DNA of 64,000 nt. Origin: CAG-791 sp045546175 (lineage in GTDB: Bacteria; Bacillota; Clostridia; Lachnospirales; Lachnospiraceae). The stretch spans positions 52,364 through 116,363 of the forward strand of contig JAZQCI010000111.1 of the NCBI GenBank assembly GCA_045546175.1, read 5' to 3'. How positions within the stretch are numbered: position 1 is the first letter of the stretch; the number at the start of each line of letters is the position of its first letter. Shown here piece by piece: positions 25,067-34,844 of the stretch. The notes under the pieces were generated by a model, which made no database searches, was not told the DNA's origin, and saw only the letters and a list, made by a program, of their open reading frames with translations. The translations under genes and the position numbers were made by a program.

Positions 25067-27193
25067 ATGGCAGAAAAAGGATCTTTGTCCATCAACAGTG
25101 AGAATATGTTCCCCATTATCAAGAAATGGCTGTACAGCGATCACGATATTTTCTACAGAGAGTTGATCTCCAACGGCTGCGATGCCATCACGAAGCTCAA
25201 AAAGCTGGATATGATGGGCGCATTTGCGCTGCCGGAAGATTACAAGGCGCGGATCGACATCGAAGTCAGCCCCACCGACAAGACCATCAAGGTGTCGGAC
25301 AACGGTATCGGAATGACCGCGGACGAGGTCAAGGAGTACATCAACAACATCGCGTTTTCCGGCGCGGAAGCGTTCCTTGCAAAATATAAAGACAAGGCAA
25401 GCAGCGACCAGATCATCGGCCACTTCGGACTGGGCTTCTACAGCGCGTTCATGGTCGCTGACATGGTGACCATCGATACGCTCTCTTACCAGGAAGGCGC
25501 GGAGCCGGTACACTGGGAGTGCGACGGCAGCAGCACGTATTCCATGGACAAGGGGAGCAGGCAGTCTTTTGGCACGACCATCACACTTCACCTGACAGAG
25601 GACTGCGTCGAGTTCGCAAACTATTATAAGGCGCAGGAAGTGATCGAGAAGTACTGCTCCTTCATGCCCACGGAGATCTATCTCTCCGAGAAGGACACGA
25701 GCGCTACCGAGACGATCGCCGAGTCCGAGAGAAGGCCCGACGACGTGGTGATCGAGGTCATCGAGCCCGAGAAGAAAGAGGACGACAAGGAGCCCGCGGA
25801 GAAGAGACTCAAGATCAGAAGACGTCCGCTCCTGCTCAACGACACGCATCCGCTCTGGGGCAAGAATCCCAGCGAGTGCACGGAAGAGGAGTACAAGGAA
25901 TTCTACAGAAACGTCTTCAGAGACTACAAGGAGCCCCTGTTCTGGATCCACCTCAACATGGACTATCCCTACAATCTCAAGGGCATCCTGTACTTCCCCA
26001 AGCTGAACCTGGAGTATGAGTCCGCCGAAGGCGTGATCAAGCTCTACAACAACCAGGTCTTCATCGCGGACAACATCAAGGAAGTCATTCCCGAGTACCT
26101 GATGCTGCTCAAGGGCGTCATCGACTGCCCCGACCTGCCGCTGAACGTCTCCAGAAGCGCGCTGCAGAACGACGGCTTTGCCAGAAAGATCAGCGACTAT
26201 ATCACCAAGAAAGTCGCGGACAAGCTGGCCGGCATGTGCAAGACCGACAAAGAGAATTACGAGAAGTACTGGGATGACATCGCTCCTTTCATCAAGTACG
26301 GGTGCCTCAGAGACGACAAGTTCTGCGCCAGAATGACCGACTATATCCTGTTCAAGGATCTGGACGGAAATTATCTGACCACCCCCGAGGCCCTCAAGGT
26401 CAACAAGGTGGATCCCGAGGCGGAAGAAGAAGAGAAGAGCGCACAGACCGCTACCGATGAGAACGGCGAGAAGGTAGAGGCGGAAGTTGTCGACGAGAAC
26501 GGCGGCGAGGCCGACAAGGAAGAGGAAAAGGCCGAAGATCACACGATCTACTATGTGACGGATCCTCAGCAGCAGGGCCAGTACATCCGCATGTTCCGCG
26601 AGAACAAGATGCAGGCCTTTATCCTGGACCACACTATTGACCAGCCTTTCATCCAGCAGCTGGAAGCTAAGAACGAGGGACTTCACTTCGCAAGGATCGA
26701 CGCGGATGTGCAGGAAGCGCTCAAGACCCGTACGGGCAAGAAAGCGGCAGAGGCCCTCAAGGAGTCTTCCGAAAAGCTTGAGAAGATGATCCGCAAGGCG
26801 GTGAAGAACGACAAGCTGAGCGTGAAGCTCGAGAATCTCAGAGACAAGAAGACAGCCTCCATGCTCACGGTCAACGAGCAGAGCCGCAGAATGGCGGATA
26901 TGATGAAGATGTACGCCGCTTCCGGCATGCCCATGGGACTGGACGAGTTCGCCAAGGAAGGACAGACCCTGATCCTCAACGCAAAGCACCCGCTGGTCAA
27001 GTACATCATGGAGCACGAAGAGGACAAGCTGACCGGTCTCATCTGCCGGCAGCTCTACGACCTGGCGCAGATCCAGAACGCGCCCCTTACTCCCGACGAG
27101 ATGGCCGGCTTTGTCGCCAGATCCAATGAGATCATGATGATGCTCATGAAGGAAGAGACGGAGAGCAAGGAAAAGGAAAGTACAGAAGAATAA
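25067..27193 (+). CDS. htpG: Molecular chaperone HtpG (Hsp90)
   Basis: The 708-aa Hsp90 starts with the GHKL ATPase domain: ELISNGCDAITKL (about 26-38), DNGIGMTADEV and GHFGLGFYSAF. Middle and dimerisation domains follow; LNVSRSALQND is typical. Longer than E. coli HtpG (624 aa) because of acidic low-complexity insertions near residues 225-245 and 445-490. The linker at 225-245 recalls the charged linker of eukaryotic Hsp90. It is preceded by CIRCE and a good promoter; AGGAG precedes the ATG. A dispersed repeat begins at its stop codon. Confidence 0.96.
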   Translation: MAEKGSLSINSENMFPIIKKWLYSDHDIFYRELISNGCDAITKLKKLDMMGAFALPEDYKARIDIEVSPTDKTIKVSDNGIGMTADEVKEYINNIAFSGAEAFLAKYKDKASSDQIIGHFGLGFYSAFMVADMVTIDTLSYQEGAEPVHWECDGSSTYSMDKGSRQSFGTTITLHLTEDCVEFANYYKAQEVIEKYCSFMPTEIYLSEKDTSATETIAESERRPDDVVIEVIEPEKKEDDKEPAEKRLKIRRRPLLLNDTHPLWGKNPSECTEEEYKEFYRNVFRDYKEPLFWIHLNMDYPYNLKGILYFPKLNLEYESAEGVIKLYNNQVFIADNIKEVIPEYLMLLKGVIDCPDLPLNVSRSALQNDGFARKISDYITKKVADKLAGMCKTDKENYEKYWDDIAPFIKYGCLRDDKFCARMTDYILFKDLDGNYLTTPEALKVNKVDPEAEEEEKSAQTATDENGEKVEAEVVDENGGEADKEEEKAEDHTIYYVTDPQQQGQYIRMFRENKMQAFILDHTIDQPFIQQLEAKNEGLHFARIDADVQEALKTRTGKKAAEALKESSEKLEKMIRKAVKNDKLSVKLENLRDKKTASMLTVNEQSRRMADMMKMYAASGMPMGLDEFAKEGQTLILNAKHPLVKYIMEHEEDKLTGLICRQLYDLAQIQNAPLTPDEMAGFVARSNEIMMMLMKEETESKEKESTEE

Positions 27194-27278
27194 TGATGCA
27201 CACGCGTGCGGAAAGGAAGGAGCTGTCCAAAGGACAGCCCGCACGCGGCGCAGCGGCTCGCTCTGCGAGCCTTGAATT
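27193..27278 (+). repeat. Dispersed hairpin element, copy 2
   Basis: Same sequence plan as copy 1 at 5465: ATGATGCACACGCGTGCGG, a GCTGTCC/GGACAGC hairpin, CCGCACGCGGCGCAGCGG, then CTCGCTCTGCGAGCCTTG. The first base is the last base of the htpG stop codon. This copy lacks the 5' CTCAG/CTGAG hairpin seen at the other two. It lies inside the htpG transcript, before the terminator at 27296. Confidence 0.88.
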
Positions 27279-27295
27279 CAGTATTTATCATCGAA

Positions 27296-27328
27296 CGAGG
27301 CGGCATGGGAATGTGCCGCCTCGTTTTT
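27296..27328 (+). terminator. Terminator of htpG
   Basis: Perfect 10-bp stem CGAGGCGGCA/TGCCGCCTCG (27296-27305 and 27314-27323) followed by TTTTT. Confidence 0.9.
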
Positions 27329-27330
27329 CA

Positions 27331-27339
27331 TGCTATAAT
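27331..27339 (+). promoter_or_regulatory. Extended -10 promoter for the giant-protein operon
   Basis: TGCTATAAT is a perfect extended -10 (TGnTATAAT). No good -35 is present; that position lies in the terminator hairpin. Confidence 0.6.
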
Positions 27340-27382
27340 AGCTTGTATATTGGGATATTATGTGCTTCGGAGCGAGAAGAAT

Positions 27383-30300
27383 ATGGGATATCGTGAAGTT
27401 TATACGGCCGTCAACATGGCGGGAGAAGAATACAATATTTCGGACAGAGGGCTGAGCATCACGCCCGAGAAGATCAGCTTCCGGGTCAGGCCGGGCGGAT
27501 CTGCGGAAGGGCAGTTTGTGGTGGCGGGGCCGCCCGGGACTGCCGTGACCGGTTTTCTGACTTCGGACAGCTTTCATATGCAGCTGCGCAGGGACAGCTT
27601 CGCGGAAAATCCGGACAGGATCAGCTGGCGCTTTGACGCGGGCGCTCTGAAAGAAGGAGAGATCTGCGAGGGAACCATCGGGATCGTCTCGTCCCGGGGC
27701 GAGTACAAACTGCCCTTTAAGGCCGAAGTGGTCACGCCCCGGATCGCCGGGAAGGAACTCGAGGAGATCTCGCATCCAAACGCCGCCGCAGAGCGCTTTC
27801 TCACGCTGGCGGATGAGGACTGGGGGAGCGCTGTCAGGCTGTTTTACAGAAAAGAATTCGCGCAGTCGCTGGTCACGGAAGAAGAGAAAATGCTGTACAG
27901 GGGACTCTCGCAGTATCCCGGAAACGAGCAGAACGTGGAGGAGTTCCTGATCGCGGCCTGCGGAAAGGACCCGATCGAATTCCTCGTGGATACCAAAGAG
28001 ATCCGGACGGAGATCCTGGAGATCGGAAGTTATGCGAGAGGCGAGGGGACGGCCGACTACCGCATTGTGATCAAAAGGCGCGGCTGGGGGTACTGCAGGC
28101 TGGCAGTCACCATGGCGGGCTCTTTTCTGACGCCGGCTTCCGCGGTGCTTGAGGGTGAAGACTTCATCGGCGATACCTGCACGTTCACTTACAGGGTGGA
28201 GAGACAACGGCTCCATCCCGGAAGGAATTTCGGAAAGATCTATCTTCGGTCTCCCTATCAGGAGATCCGGATCCCTGTGGAGATCGTCTACAGGAGAAGG
28301 AGCGACGGAAAGGCCAGGCAGGAGAAGGAGAGCAGGAGAGCTCTCATCGAGATCATGCGCCACTATGAGCGCCTGCACGTCGGCTGGGCCAGGGAGGCCC
28401 AGGGCATGGAGAGCGGAATCGACAACGGCGAGTGGCTCAGACAGGCGGACGAACTGGTCAAAAGACTGACCTTCCTCCGAAGAGACAGAACATTCCCCAG
28501 ACTCTACGCGGCCCAGCTCCTTCTTATGGAGAACCGGATCCACCAGGCCATCATGGAACTGGAAAGTATCCGCAGAAAACTGGCCGGAGTCGCTTCCGGC
28601 GAGGTGCTGGAGATGGGATACAGCCAGTACGCAGGGGAGTCCGACATCGAATACTGCTACAGACAGTTTCTGACGGCGCTGGCCTATCACGACGCGGATG
28701 TGATCACACCCCGCGTCGGCAGGATCCTGAGAGAGCGCTACAGGAGAAATCCCTCGGACTGGCGGATCGCGTGGATGATGCTGCAGCTTCTGCCCGAATA
28801 CGCGCCCGGACTGCCGGCCAGATGGAATTTCCTAAAAAAGCAGTACACCAACGGCAGCAGGAGTCCCATCCTGTATATGGAAGCCTGGGATATGATCTTT
28901 GCGGACCCCTCCTACCTGAGCCTTCAGGAAGACAGGAGAACGGGAAGGTACGGAGGAGACGCCTTCGAGAGGCAGGTCCTGGTCTATGCGATGAAGCGGG
29001 GGCTGCTCGATCCCGGGACCATGGAGAAAGTGCTGGAGCGGACAGAGCGCAGGAGAGAGTATTCCGCGGCGCTTTACTATGTTTTGACAAAGGCCTATTC
29101 GCAGGAGAGGATGCGCCCTCTGCAGATCCCGATCCTCAGGAACCTGTGCACCCTGCTGATCAGGGGGAACAGGACGGGGGCGGACTATTTTGTCTGGTAC
29201 TCGAGAGCGGTGGAGAAGGGACTGTCCCTGATGCGTCTGCCCGAGTGCTTCCTGCAGTCGATGCCGGAAGATTACAGCGGCGAGATCCCGGACAGCGTGA
29301 TGCGCTCGAGCTACAGAGGCAGTATGCTCTCGAACGGGAGCCGCGCCTATTTCTATCTGTATCTGTACAGGAACAGGAGCAAATACGCGGATATTTTCGC
29401 GCAGTGCGCGGAGGACATACGCACTTTCCTGGAACAGCAGATCTCGGAGCACCGCATGACGGAGACGCTTGCGGAGCTCTATAGCGCTGCGCTCAGGGAC
29501 GAGTCGATCCGGCCTTCCAACGCGGGGGACCTGACCAAGCTGTCCTATCTGTCCCACCTGCGGACAACACATTTATATATGAAAAAAGCGGTGACGATCT
29601 ACGCGCAGAGCAGTAAGGAGCGGGTCTATCCCATGGAAGGCGGAAACTGCATCCTGCCCATCTACGGGGAGAACAACAGGATCTTTCTCGAGGACGCGCA
29701 GCACAACCGCTACACGGCCAGTGTCCCCTACACGTGCGACAGGATGATGGAGCCGGTGGGAGCGCCTGACCGGGTCTCACTTCAGGAGATGGCGGACCTC
29801 CCCTTTGCCATGGAGATTTCCGGCGTGGCGGAGAAGTCCTTCGAAGTGACGGATGAAACGCTCCAGTACTGCGAGATCCTGGTGAGATCGGCCTCGGTCG
29901 CCCCTTCTTACAGGACCAGGCTCAAGCTCAGGCTCATGGACTACTATGAGAGAGTGGGCGAGAGGGAGAAACTCAGGGCCATGGCGGGAACGCTGGATGC
30001 GGGAGAACTCGAGCAGGAGGACTGCGTCCGAACGATAAGGCTTATGAACCGATGCGGAATGTATGGGGAAGCTGTGGACTGGATCACGCTGAGCGGCACA
30101 GAGGACTGCCCGGCGGATGTCCTGTCGGATGCGGCGCTGGGAGCAGCGGCGAGCGGCAGGGAAGACAGTGAGCTCCTCGAAAAGGCAGGAAGGATCGCCT
30201 GGGCCGCTTTCGAGCGGGGAGACAATCAGCGCGGGATCCTGGAGCTGATTCTGGACCGGTATGACGGCCTGTCGGAAGACCTGCTGCGGGTGAGAGACGC

Positions 30301-31192
30301 CCTCCTGGAGGTGACGGATGAGGAGGCCGAAGCGGACCCTGCCGTGACTGTGGCGGAGGACAGGATCCTGTCCCAGACACTGTTCAGCGGAGAGATGCCG
30401 CGCGGACAGGAAGCGCTTCTTCTGCGGCAGTACGGAAGAGGGGACCGGCACCGGGAGCTGGCGGGCGCCGGCGTCGCGCAGTACTGCCACTATGTCTTCG
30501 CCGACTGGCACCGGATGGATCCGGACATCATGCGCCTGATCGCGCTGGCGGACCGGGACGGACATTCCATGCCCGCGATCTGCCGGCTGGCTTACCTCAA
30601 GACGCTGGTCGACCGGGCGGACCGGGGAGACGCACCGGATCATTTCTCGGAAGAAGAGGCGGAGACGGCAAAGAGATTTTTGCTCTCGCTCCTGAGAGAA
30701 GAGATCGTATTTCCCTTCTACCGGCGGTTTGCGGGCGCAGGCCCGGCACTTCGCCTATATGACCGGGAGACCATGATCGAGTACCACAATCCCGCCGGCG
30801 TGCGCGGCGCACGGGGCCATGTCGTCATTCACTGCTCCCTGGACAGGGGCGGCAGACAGGAACCCTTTATGGCGAGAGAGATGAAGGAGATGGTCCGGGG
30901 CTTCTATGTAAGTTCCTTCTTCCTTTTCTACGGGGAGCAGGTGCACTATTTTATTACCGATGATCCCGAGGAGAAGAACATAGTCGAGAGCGGAACCATC
31001 GGGCAGGACGCCAGGATCGATCCGGATCAGAATGACCGGTTCGCGCAGATCGACGCTATTTCATACGCCGCGGCCCACAGAGAACGGGAAAAGGCCGCCG
31101 CGCTGATCGGCGAGTACATGAAGAAAGAGTATCTCACAGCCGCGCTGTTTGGAACTGAGGAGGACAGTGATGCTATTTACCAGATTACCTGA
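27383..31192 (+). CDS. Giant cytoplasmic protein, DUF5717-like
   Basis: A 1269-aa protein without signal peptide or membrane segment. The first 330 residues look like two beta-sandwich (Ig-like) domains (ISFRVRPGGSAEGQFVVAG; YRIVIKRRGWGYCRLAV). About 350-1080 are alpha-helical with TPR/HEAT-like spacing. The last 120 residues return to a beta-rich part (MIEYHNPAGVRGARGHVVIH, YGEQVHYFITDD). It resembles large Lachnospiraceae proteins I recall as DUF5717; that name is from memory. ATG 27383 with upstream GGAG is preferred; the longer open frame from 27206 would start in the repeat element and cross a terminator. The stop overlaps the next gene by 23 bases. Confidence 0.75.
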   Translation: MGYREVYTAVNMAGEEYNISDRGLSITPEKISFRVRPGGSAEGQFVVAGPPGTAVTGFLTSDSFHMQLRRDSFAENPDRISWRFDAGALKEGEICEGTIGIVSSRGEYKLPFKAEVVTPRIAGKELEEISHPNAAAERFLTLADEDWGSAVRLFYRKEFAQSLVTEEEKMLYRGLSQYPGNEQNVEEFLIAACGKDPIEFLVDTKEIRTEILEIGSYARGEGTADYRIVIKRRGWGYCRLAVTMAGSFLTPASAVLEGEDFIGDTCTFTYRVERQRLHPGRNFGKIYLRSPYQEIRIPVEIVYRRRSDGKARQEKESRRALIEIMRHYERLHVGWAREAQGMESGIDNGEWLRQADELVKRLTFLRRDRTFPRLYAAQLLLMENRIHQAIMELESIRRKLAGVASGEVLEMGYSQYAGESDIEYCYRQFLTALAYHDADVITPRVGRILRERYRRNPSDWRIAWMMLQLLPEYAPGLPARWNFLKKQYTNGSRSPILYMEAWDMIFADPSYLSLQEDRRTGRYGGDAFERQVLVYAMKRGLLDPGTMEKVLERTERRREYSAALYYVLTKAYSQERMRPLQIPILRNLCTLLIRGNRTGADYFVWYSRAVEKGLSLMRLPECFLQSMPEDYSGEIPDSVMRSSYRGSMLSNGSRAYFYLYLYRNRSKYADIFAQCAEDIRTFLEQQISEHRMTETLAELYSAALRDESIRPSNAGDLTKLSYLSHLRTTHLYMKKAVTIYAQSSKERVYPMEGGNCILPIYGENNRIFLEDAQHNRYTASVPYTCDRMMEPVGAPDRVSLQEMADLPFAMEISGVAEKSFEVTDETLQYCEILVRSASVAPSYRTRLKLRLMDYYERVGEREKLRAMAGTLDAGELEQEDCVRTIRLMNRCGMYGEAVDWITLSGTEDCPADVLSDAALGAAASGREDSELLEKAGRIAWAAFERGDNQRGILELILDRYDGLSEDLLRVRDALLEVTDEEAEADPAVTVAEDRILSQTLFSGEMPRGQEALLLRQYGRGDRHRELAGAGVAQYCHYVFADWHRMDPDIMRLIALADRDGHSMPAICRLAYLKTLVDRADRGDAPDHFSEEEAETAKRFLLSLLREEIVFPFYRRFAGAGPALRLYDRETMIEYHNPAGVRGARGHVVIHCSLDRGGRQEPFMAREMKEMVRGFYVSSFFLFYGEQVHYFITDDPEEKNIVESGTIGQDARIDPDQNDRFAQIDAISYAAAHREREKAAALIGEYMKKEYLTAALFGTEEDSDAIYQIT

Positions 31193-32432
31193 AAAAAAAT
31201 ACCTTCTGGGAATCGATATCGGGGAAACCTTCTGTCAGATCTCCTACCTGAACACGCGCAGGCTCACGGCCGGAATGGATCCGCACACCTTTTCAACGGT
31301 AGCGAGAGGAGAGGAATTCAATATTCCGCAAGCGGCCTTCGCGGACAGCGCGACCGGAAACCGGTTCTACGGAAAGGAAGCGCTTGAGAAGGCGGCCGGG
31401 GCCGGGAGAGAGCCCGTGGCGCGCCTGTTCGGGGCGGTCAGGCAGGATCCGGGGGAAGAAAATCTGCAGGTCCTGATCGAGTATCTGCAGTACTGCTTCA
31501 GCTTACTCTCTGCAGAAGTGACGGCGGAGGAGATCGAGGCCCTCACATTCACGGTCGACGTCTGCGACCAAAAAAGTGTGGAGATCCTGAGAGCGGCGGC
31601 TGACCGGCTGTTTCCCGGACTCGAGAAAGTGGCCTTTGAAGAGCACCTCAAATCCTTCTATCACTATGTTCTCATGCAGGACGAAGAGCAGAGGCGCCAG
31701 TCCGTGCTCCTTCTGGACGGATGGTCGGAGGAGGAGCTTGTTCTCTACTCCCTCTCTTATAATAAGAAGACGAGGCCCATCGTGTGCTTTCCCGAGGAGC
31801 TGCGCCTCAAGATCCCCGCAGAGGCGGACGCCGCGCAAAAGGATCAGATTCTCTGCAGCGCGGTGAGAGGACTGATGCAGGAGAAGGAGTACTCCGCCGC
31901 TTACCTCACGGGGGAAGCGCTGGGCGGAGGCTGGATGAAGGAGTCCCTGAATCTGATCTGCAGAGGAAGAAGAGCCTTTCAGGGAGATACGCTGTACAGT
32001 AAAGGAGCGGCCGACAGCACCATGGCCGCCTGCGGCCTATCGTCCAAAGCGGACAAATATTTCTACCTCAGTAAGGACGCCCTCCGCTGCAATATCGGCA
32101 TGGACTGCCTCAAAAAGGGCAGGAAGGTCTATCAGCCCCTGTTGGACGCGGGAGCGGAGTGGTACGACGCGGCGGCGCAGATCGATATTTTGCTGGAGGA
32201 CGGGGATGAGATCGTGCTGCGGGAGACCTCGGTGGACAGAGGAAACGAGCGCGAGATCGCGGTGAAGCTGGAGAACATGCCGAAAAGGCCCAGAGCGACC
32301 ACAAGGCTGCGGATCCGGCTGCACATGACTTCCGCGGACCGGATGCAGCTCACGGCGGAGGATCTGGGATTCGGAGAGATCTTTCCCTCGACGGGAATGA
32401 AGTGGGAACAGGAGATAGTGATCAATGGGTAA
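31170..32432 (+). CDS. Actin/Hsp70-fold protein, DUF5716-like
   Basis: The 420-aa protein begins with a phosphate-1-like motif, YLLGIDIGETFCQISYL (about 11-27), of the actin/Hsp70/hexokinase superfamily. A weaker phosphate-2-like stretch VLLLDGWSEEELVLYSL and an adenosine-like AYLTGEALGGGWM (about 250) follow. The final 100 residues are beta-rich (RLRIRLHMTSADRMQLTAEDLGFGEIFPSTGM) like a peptide-binding domain. Start at ATG 31170 behind GAGGAGG. It overlaps the neighbours on both sides. DUF5716 is my recollection of the family name. No biochemical role is known to me; a chaperone-like ATPase is an inference. Confidence 0.7.
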   Translation: MLFTRLPEKKYLLGIDIGETFCQISYLNTRRLTAGMDPHTFSTVARGEEFNIPQAAFADSATGNRFYGKEALEKAAGAGREPVARLFGAVRQDPGEENLQVLIEYLQYCFSLLSAEVTAEEIEALTFTVDVCDQKSVEILRAAADRLFPGLEKVAFEEHLKSFYHYVLMQDEEQRRQSVLLLDGWSEEELVLYSLSYNKKTRPIVCFPEELRLKIPAEADAAQKDQILCSAVRGLMQEKEYSAAYLTGEALGGGWMKESLNLICRGRRAFQGDTLYSKGAADSTMAACGLSSKADKYFYLSKDALRCNIGMDCLKKGRKVYQPLLDAGAEWYDAAAQIDILLEDGDEIVLRETSVDRGNEREIAVKLENMPKRPRATTRLRIRLHMTSADRMQLTAEDLGFGEIFPSTGMKWEQEIVING

Positions 32433-33264
32433 GAGCATTCTGACAACAGGGCGGATCGCGGACAGGCCCTACCGGCTCTCGATCATCGACCGGAACGTCT
32501 ATACGGTGGAAGAACTGTGCTATTCGATCGCCCAGTGCGCCTCCTTCCTGGATGAGGATTTTATGGACCATGAGCTCCTTGTCTGGCTGGAGCAGTCCTG
32601 CGGGCTGGCCGAACTGGCGGCGCAGCTGCGGTCACTCCTGCGGGGAAGATGCGCGGTCGAGGACTTTGCCTCGGTCATCCTGCTCTATGTGGGATACCAG
32701 AGCACGGCCGAAATAGAGAGGATCCGCGCCTCGATCTCATCCGGCAAGGGGATGGAACCCTTTCAGAGGCGGCTCCGCGAGGCGAAGTTCGCGGCCTCCA
32801 GAGGCCACGTCACGCAGGCAATCGAGCTCATGGACGGGATCGAAGCGGAACTGCCCGAGCTGGAGCGGGAAATGCGGGGCAGGATCTGGGCAGAAAAAGG
32901 GCTTCTCTATGCGCAGGGCATGCGCTACGCGGAGGCGGCCGACTGCTACGGCAGGGCCTGGAAGCTGTCCAGGAGCAGACAGAACTGCCTGAAATACCTG
33001 GCGGCGCTGCGATTTGCCCTTCCCGGGCAGGAATACAAGGACTACATAGCGGAGCACCCCGAGATGGAGGAGGTCGCCCGCGAGCTGGAAGCCGCGGCGG
33101 CGACGGCAGAGAAGGAGTGGAGAAATGGAAGCGCGGGGAGGCAGGTCAAGCGCCTGCAGGGATATCTTCGCGGCGGACAGGGCAAATCCTTCGACAACTA
33201 CGCGCAGCTCAGGGTCCGGGAGCTGCGGGACGCCTTCCGGGCGGACAATGCGCCCTCTTTCTGA
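32425..33264 (+). CDS. Helical-repeat (TPR-like) protein of the giant-protein operon
   Basis: The 279-aa soluble protein is not recognised by name. Residues about 110-215 have TPR-like helices (AKFAASRGHVTQAIELMDGIEAEL, AEKGLLYAQGMRYAEAADCYGRAWKLS). The C-terminus is charged and coiled (AAAATAEKEWRNG). It starts eight bases before the end of the actin-fold gene, with AGGAG upstream, so all three genes are translationally linked. A protein-protein adaptor role is plausible from TPR content only. Confidence 0.7.
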   Translation: MGKSILTTGRIADRPYRLSIIDRNVYTVEELCYSIAQCASFLDEDFMDHELLVWLEQSCGLAELAAQLRSLLRGRCAVEDFASVILLYVGYQSTAEIERIRASISSGKGMEPFQRRLREAKFAASRGHVTQAIELMDGIEAELPELEREMRGRIWAEKGLLYAQGMRYAEAADCYGRAWKLSRSRQNCLKYLAALRFALPGQEYKDYIAEHPEMEEVARELEAAAATAEKEWRNGSAGRQVKRLQGYLRGGQGKSFDNYAQLRVRELRDAFRADNAPSF

Positions 33265-33295
33265 AGAAGCAGCTGAAGACCTTCTGAAGAATTTG

Positions 33296-33323
33296 TTGAA
33301 TTTGAGGGAATAATTGTTATACT
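33296..33323 (+). promoter_or_regulatory. Promoter of purB
   Basis: TTGAAT (33296-33301), 16-bp spacer, TATACT (33318-33323), 43 bp before the purB start. Confidence 0.55.
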
Positions 33324-33365
33324 GTATTACGTTAGTGAAAACTTAGTAAAGAAAGGAACGCGATA

Positions 33366-34799
33366 ATGGCCAATGACAGATATGTGAGCCCGCTCTCCGA
33401 GAGATATGCCAGCAAGGAGATGCAGTATATTTTCTCCCCCGATATGAAGTTCAGGACCTGGAGAAAACTCTGGATCGCGCTGGCGGAGACCGAGGCGGAA
33501 CTGGGTCTGCCTATTACAAAGGAACAGATCGCTGAGCTCAAAGCTCACGCAGACGATATAAATTACGAAGAGGCTAAGGCGAGAGAGAAAGTGGTGCGCC
33601 ACGATGTCATGAGTCATGTCTATGCTTACGGACTGCAGTGCCCGGGGGCAAAAGGGATCATCCATCTGGGAGCGACCAGCTGCTATGTCGGTGACAACAC
33701 GGACATCATCATCATGAGAGAAGCGCTTCGCCTTGTACGCCGCAAGCTGATCAACGTGCTGGCGGAGCTTGCGAAGTTCGCGGACGAATACAAGAGCCTG
33801 CCCACACTGGGCTTTACTCATTTCCAGCCCGCGCAGCCTACTACGGTCGGTAAGAGAGCTACCCTCTGGATGCAGGAATTCTACCTGGCTCTGGGCGAGG
33901 TGGAACATGTGCTCGGAAACCTCAAACTTCTGGGAAGCAAGGGAACCACGGGGACACAGGCCTCTTTCCTGGAGCTGTTCGACGGCGACCTGGAGAAGGT
34001 GGACAAGCTGGATCCCATGATCGCGAAGAAGATGGGATTTGACGCCTGCGTGCCGGTCTCCGGACAGACCTATCCCAGACTTGTGGACACGATCGTGCTC
34101 AACGCACTTGGAATCGTCGCGTCTGCAGCGATGAAGCTGGGAACGGATATCCGCCTTCTGCAGCACCTCAAGGAAGTGGAAGAGCCCTTCGAGAAGAGCC
34201 AGATCGGCTCCAGCGCCATGGCTTACAAGAGAAATCCCATGCGCAGCGAGAGAATCTGTTCCTTATCCAGATATGTGATGATCGACGTCTTGAATCCCGC
34301 CGTCACGGCAGGGACACAGTGGTTTGAGAGGACCCTGGACGACTCCGCCAATAAGAGGCTGTCCGTTCCGGAAGGCTTTCTTGCCATCGACGGCGTGCTC
34401 GATCTGTGCCTGAATGTGACCGACGGCCTCAAGGTCTATCCCAAGGTCATCGAAAAGCGCCTGATGTCCGAGCTCCCCTTCATGGCGACGGAGAATATCA
34501 TGATGGACGCCGTCAAGGCCGGCGGAGACAGACAGGAGCTGCATGAGAGGATCCGCGAGCTCTCCATGGAAGCCGGAAGACGGGTCAAGGAGGAAGGAAA
34601 GGACAACAACCTGCTCGAACTGATCGCGGCAGATCCCGCTTTCCATTTAAGTCTCGAGGAACTGAAGAAGTCCATGGATCCTTCGCGCTATATCGGATGC
34701 GCGCCCCATCAGGTGGAGAGATTCCTCATAGAGGTGATCGCGCCCGTGCTCGAAGCCAATAAGGAACTTCTGGGCGAGAAGGCTGAAATAAACGTATAA
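33366..34799 (+). CDS. purB: Adenylosuccinate lyase
   Basis: The 477-aa enzyme acts twice in purine synthesis: SAICAR to AICAR and adenylosuccinate to AMP. It carries the fumarase/aspartase superfamily signature GSSAMAYKRNPM (about 278-289), THFQPAQPTTVGKRA (about 153-167) and GATSCYVGDN (about 100). AAAGGAACG precedes the start. purA, the preceding step, follows 45 bp later, so the two AMP-branch genes are together. Confidence 0.97.
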   Translation: MANDRYVSPLSERYASKEMQYIFSPDMKFRTWRKLWIALAETEAELGLPITKEQIAELKAHADDINYEEAKAREKVVRHDVMSHVYAYGLQCPGAKGIIHLGATSCYVGDNTDIIIMREALRLVRRKLINVLAELAKFADEYKSLPTLGFTHFQPAQPTTVGKRATLWMQEFYLALGEVEHVLGNLKLLGSKGTTGTQASFLELFDGDLEKVDKLDPMIAKKMGFDACVPVSGQTYPRLVDTIVLNALGIVASAAMKLGTDIRLLQHLKEVEEPFEKSQIGSSAMAYKRNPMRSERICSLSRYVMIDVLNPAVTAGTQWFERTLDDSANKRLSVPEGFLAIDGVLDLCLNVTDGLKVYPKVIEKRLMSELPFMATENIMMDAVKAGGDRQELHERIRELSMEAGRRVKEEGKDNNLLELIAADPAFHLSLEELKKSMDPSRYIGCAPHQVERFLIEVIAPVLEANKELLGEKAEINV

Positions 34800-34844
34800 A
34801 GTAAAAGAGTAACTGCAAAACGCTGATAATCTAAGGAGGTTCAT

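Noticed and set aside
27206..27382. N-terminal extension of the giant protein by 59 codons
   Set aside because: It would begin inside the dispersed element and cross the htpG terminator and a promoter; ATG 27383 has its own ribosome site.
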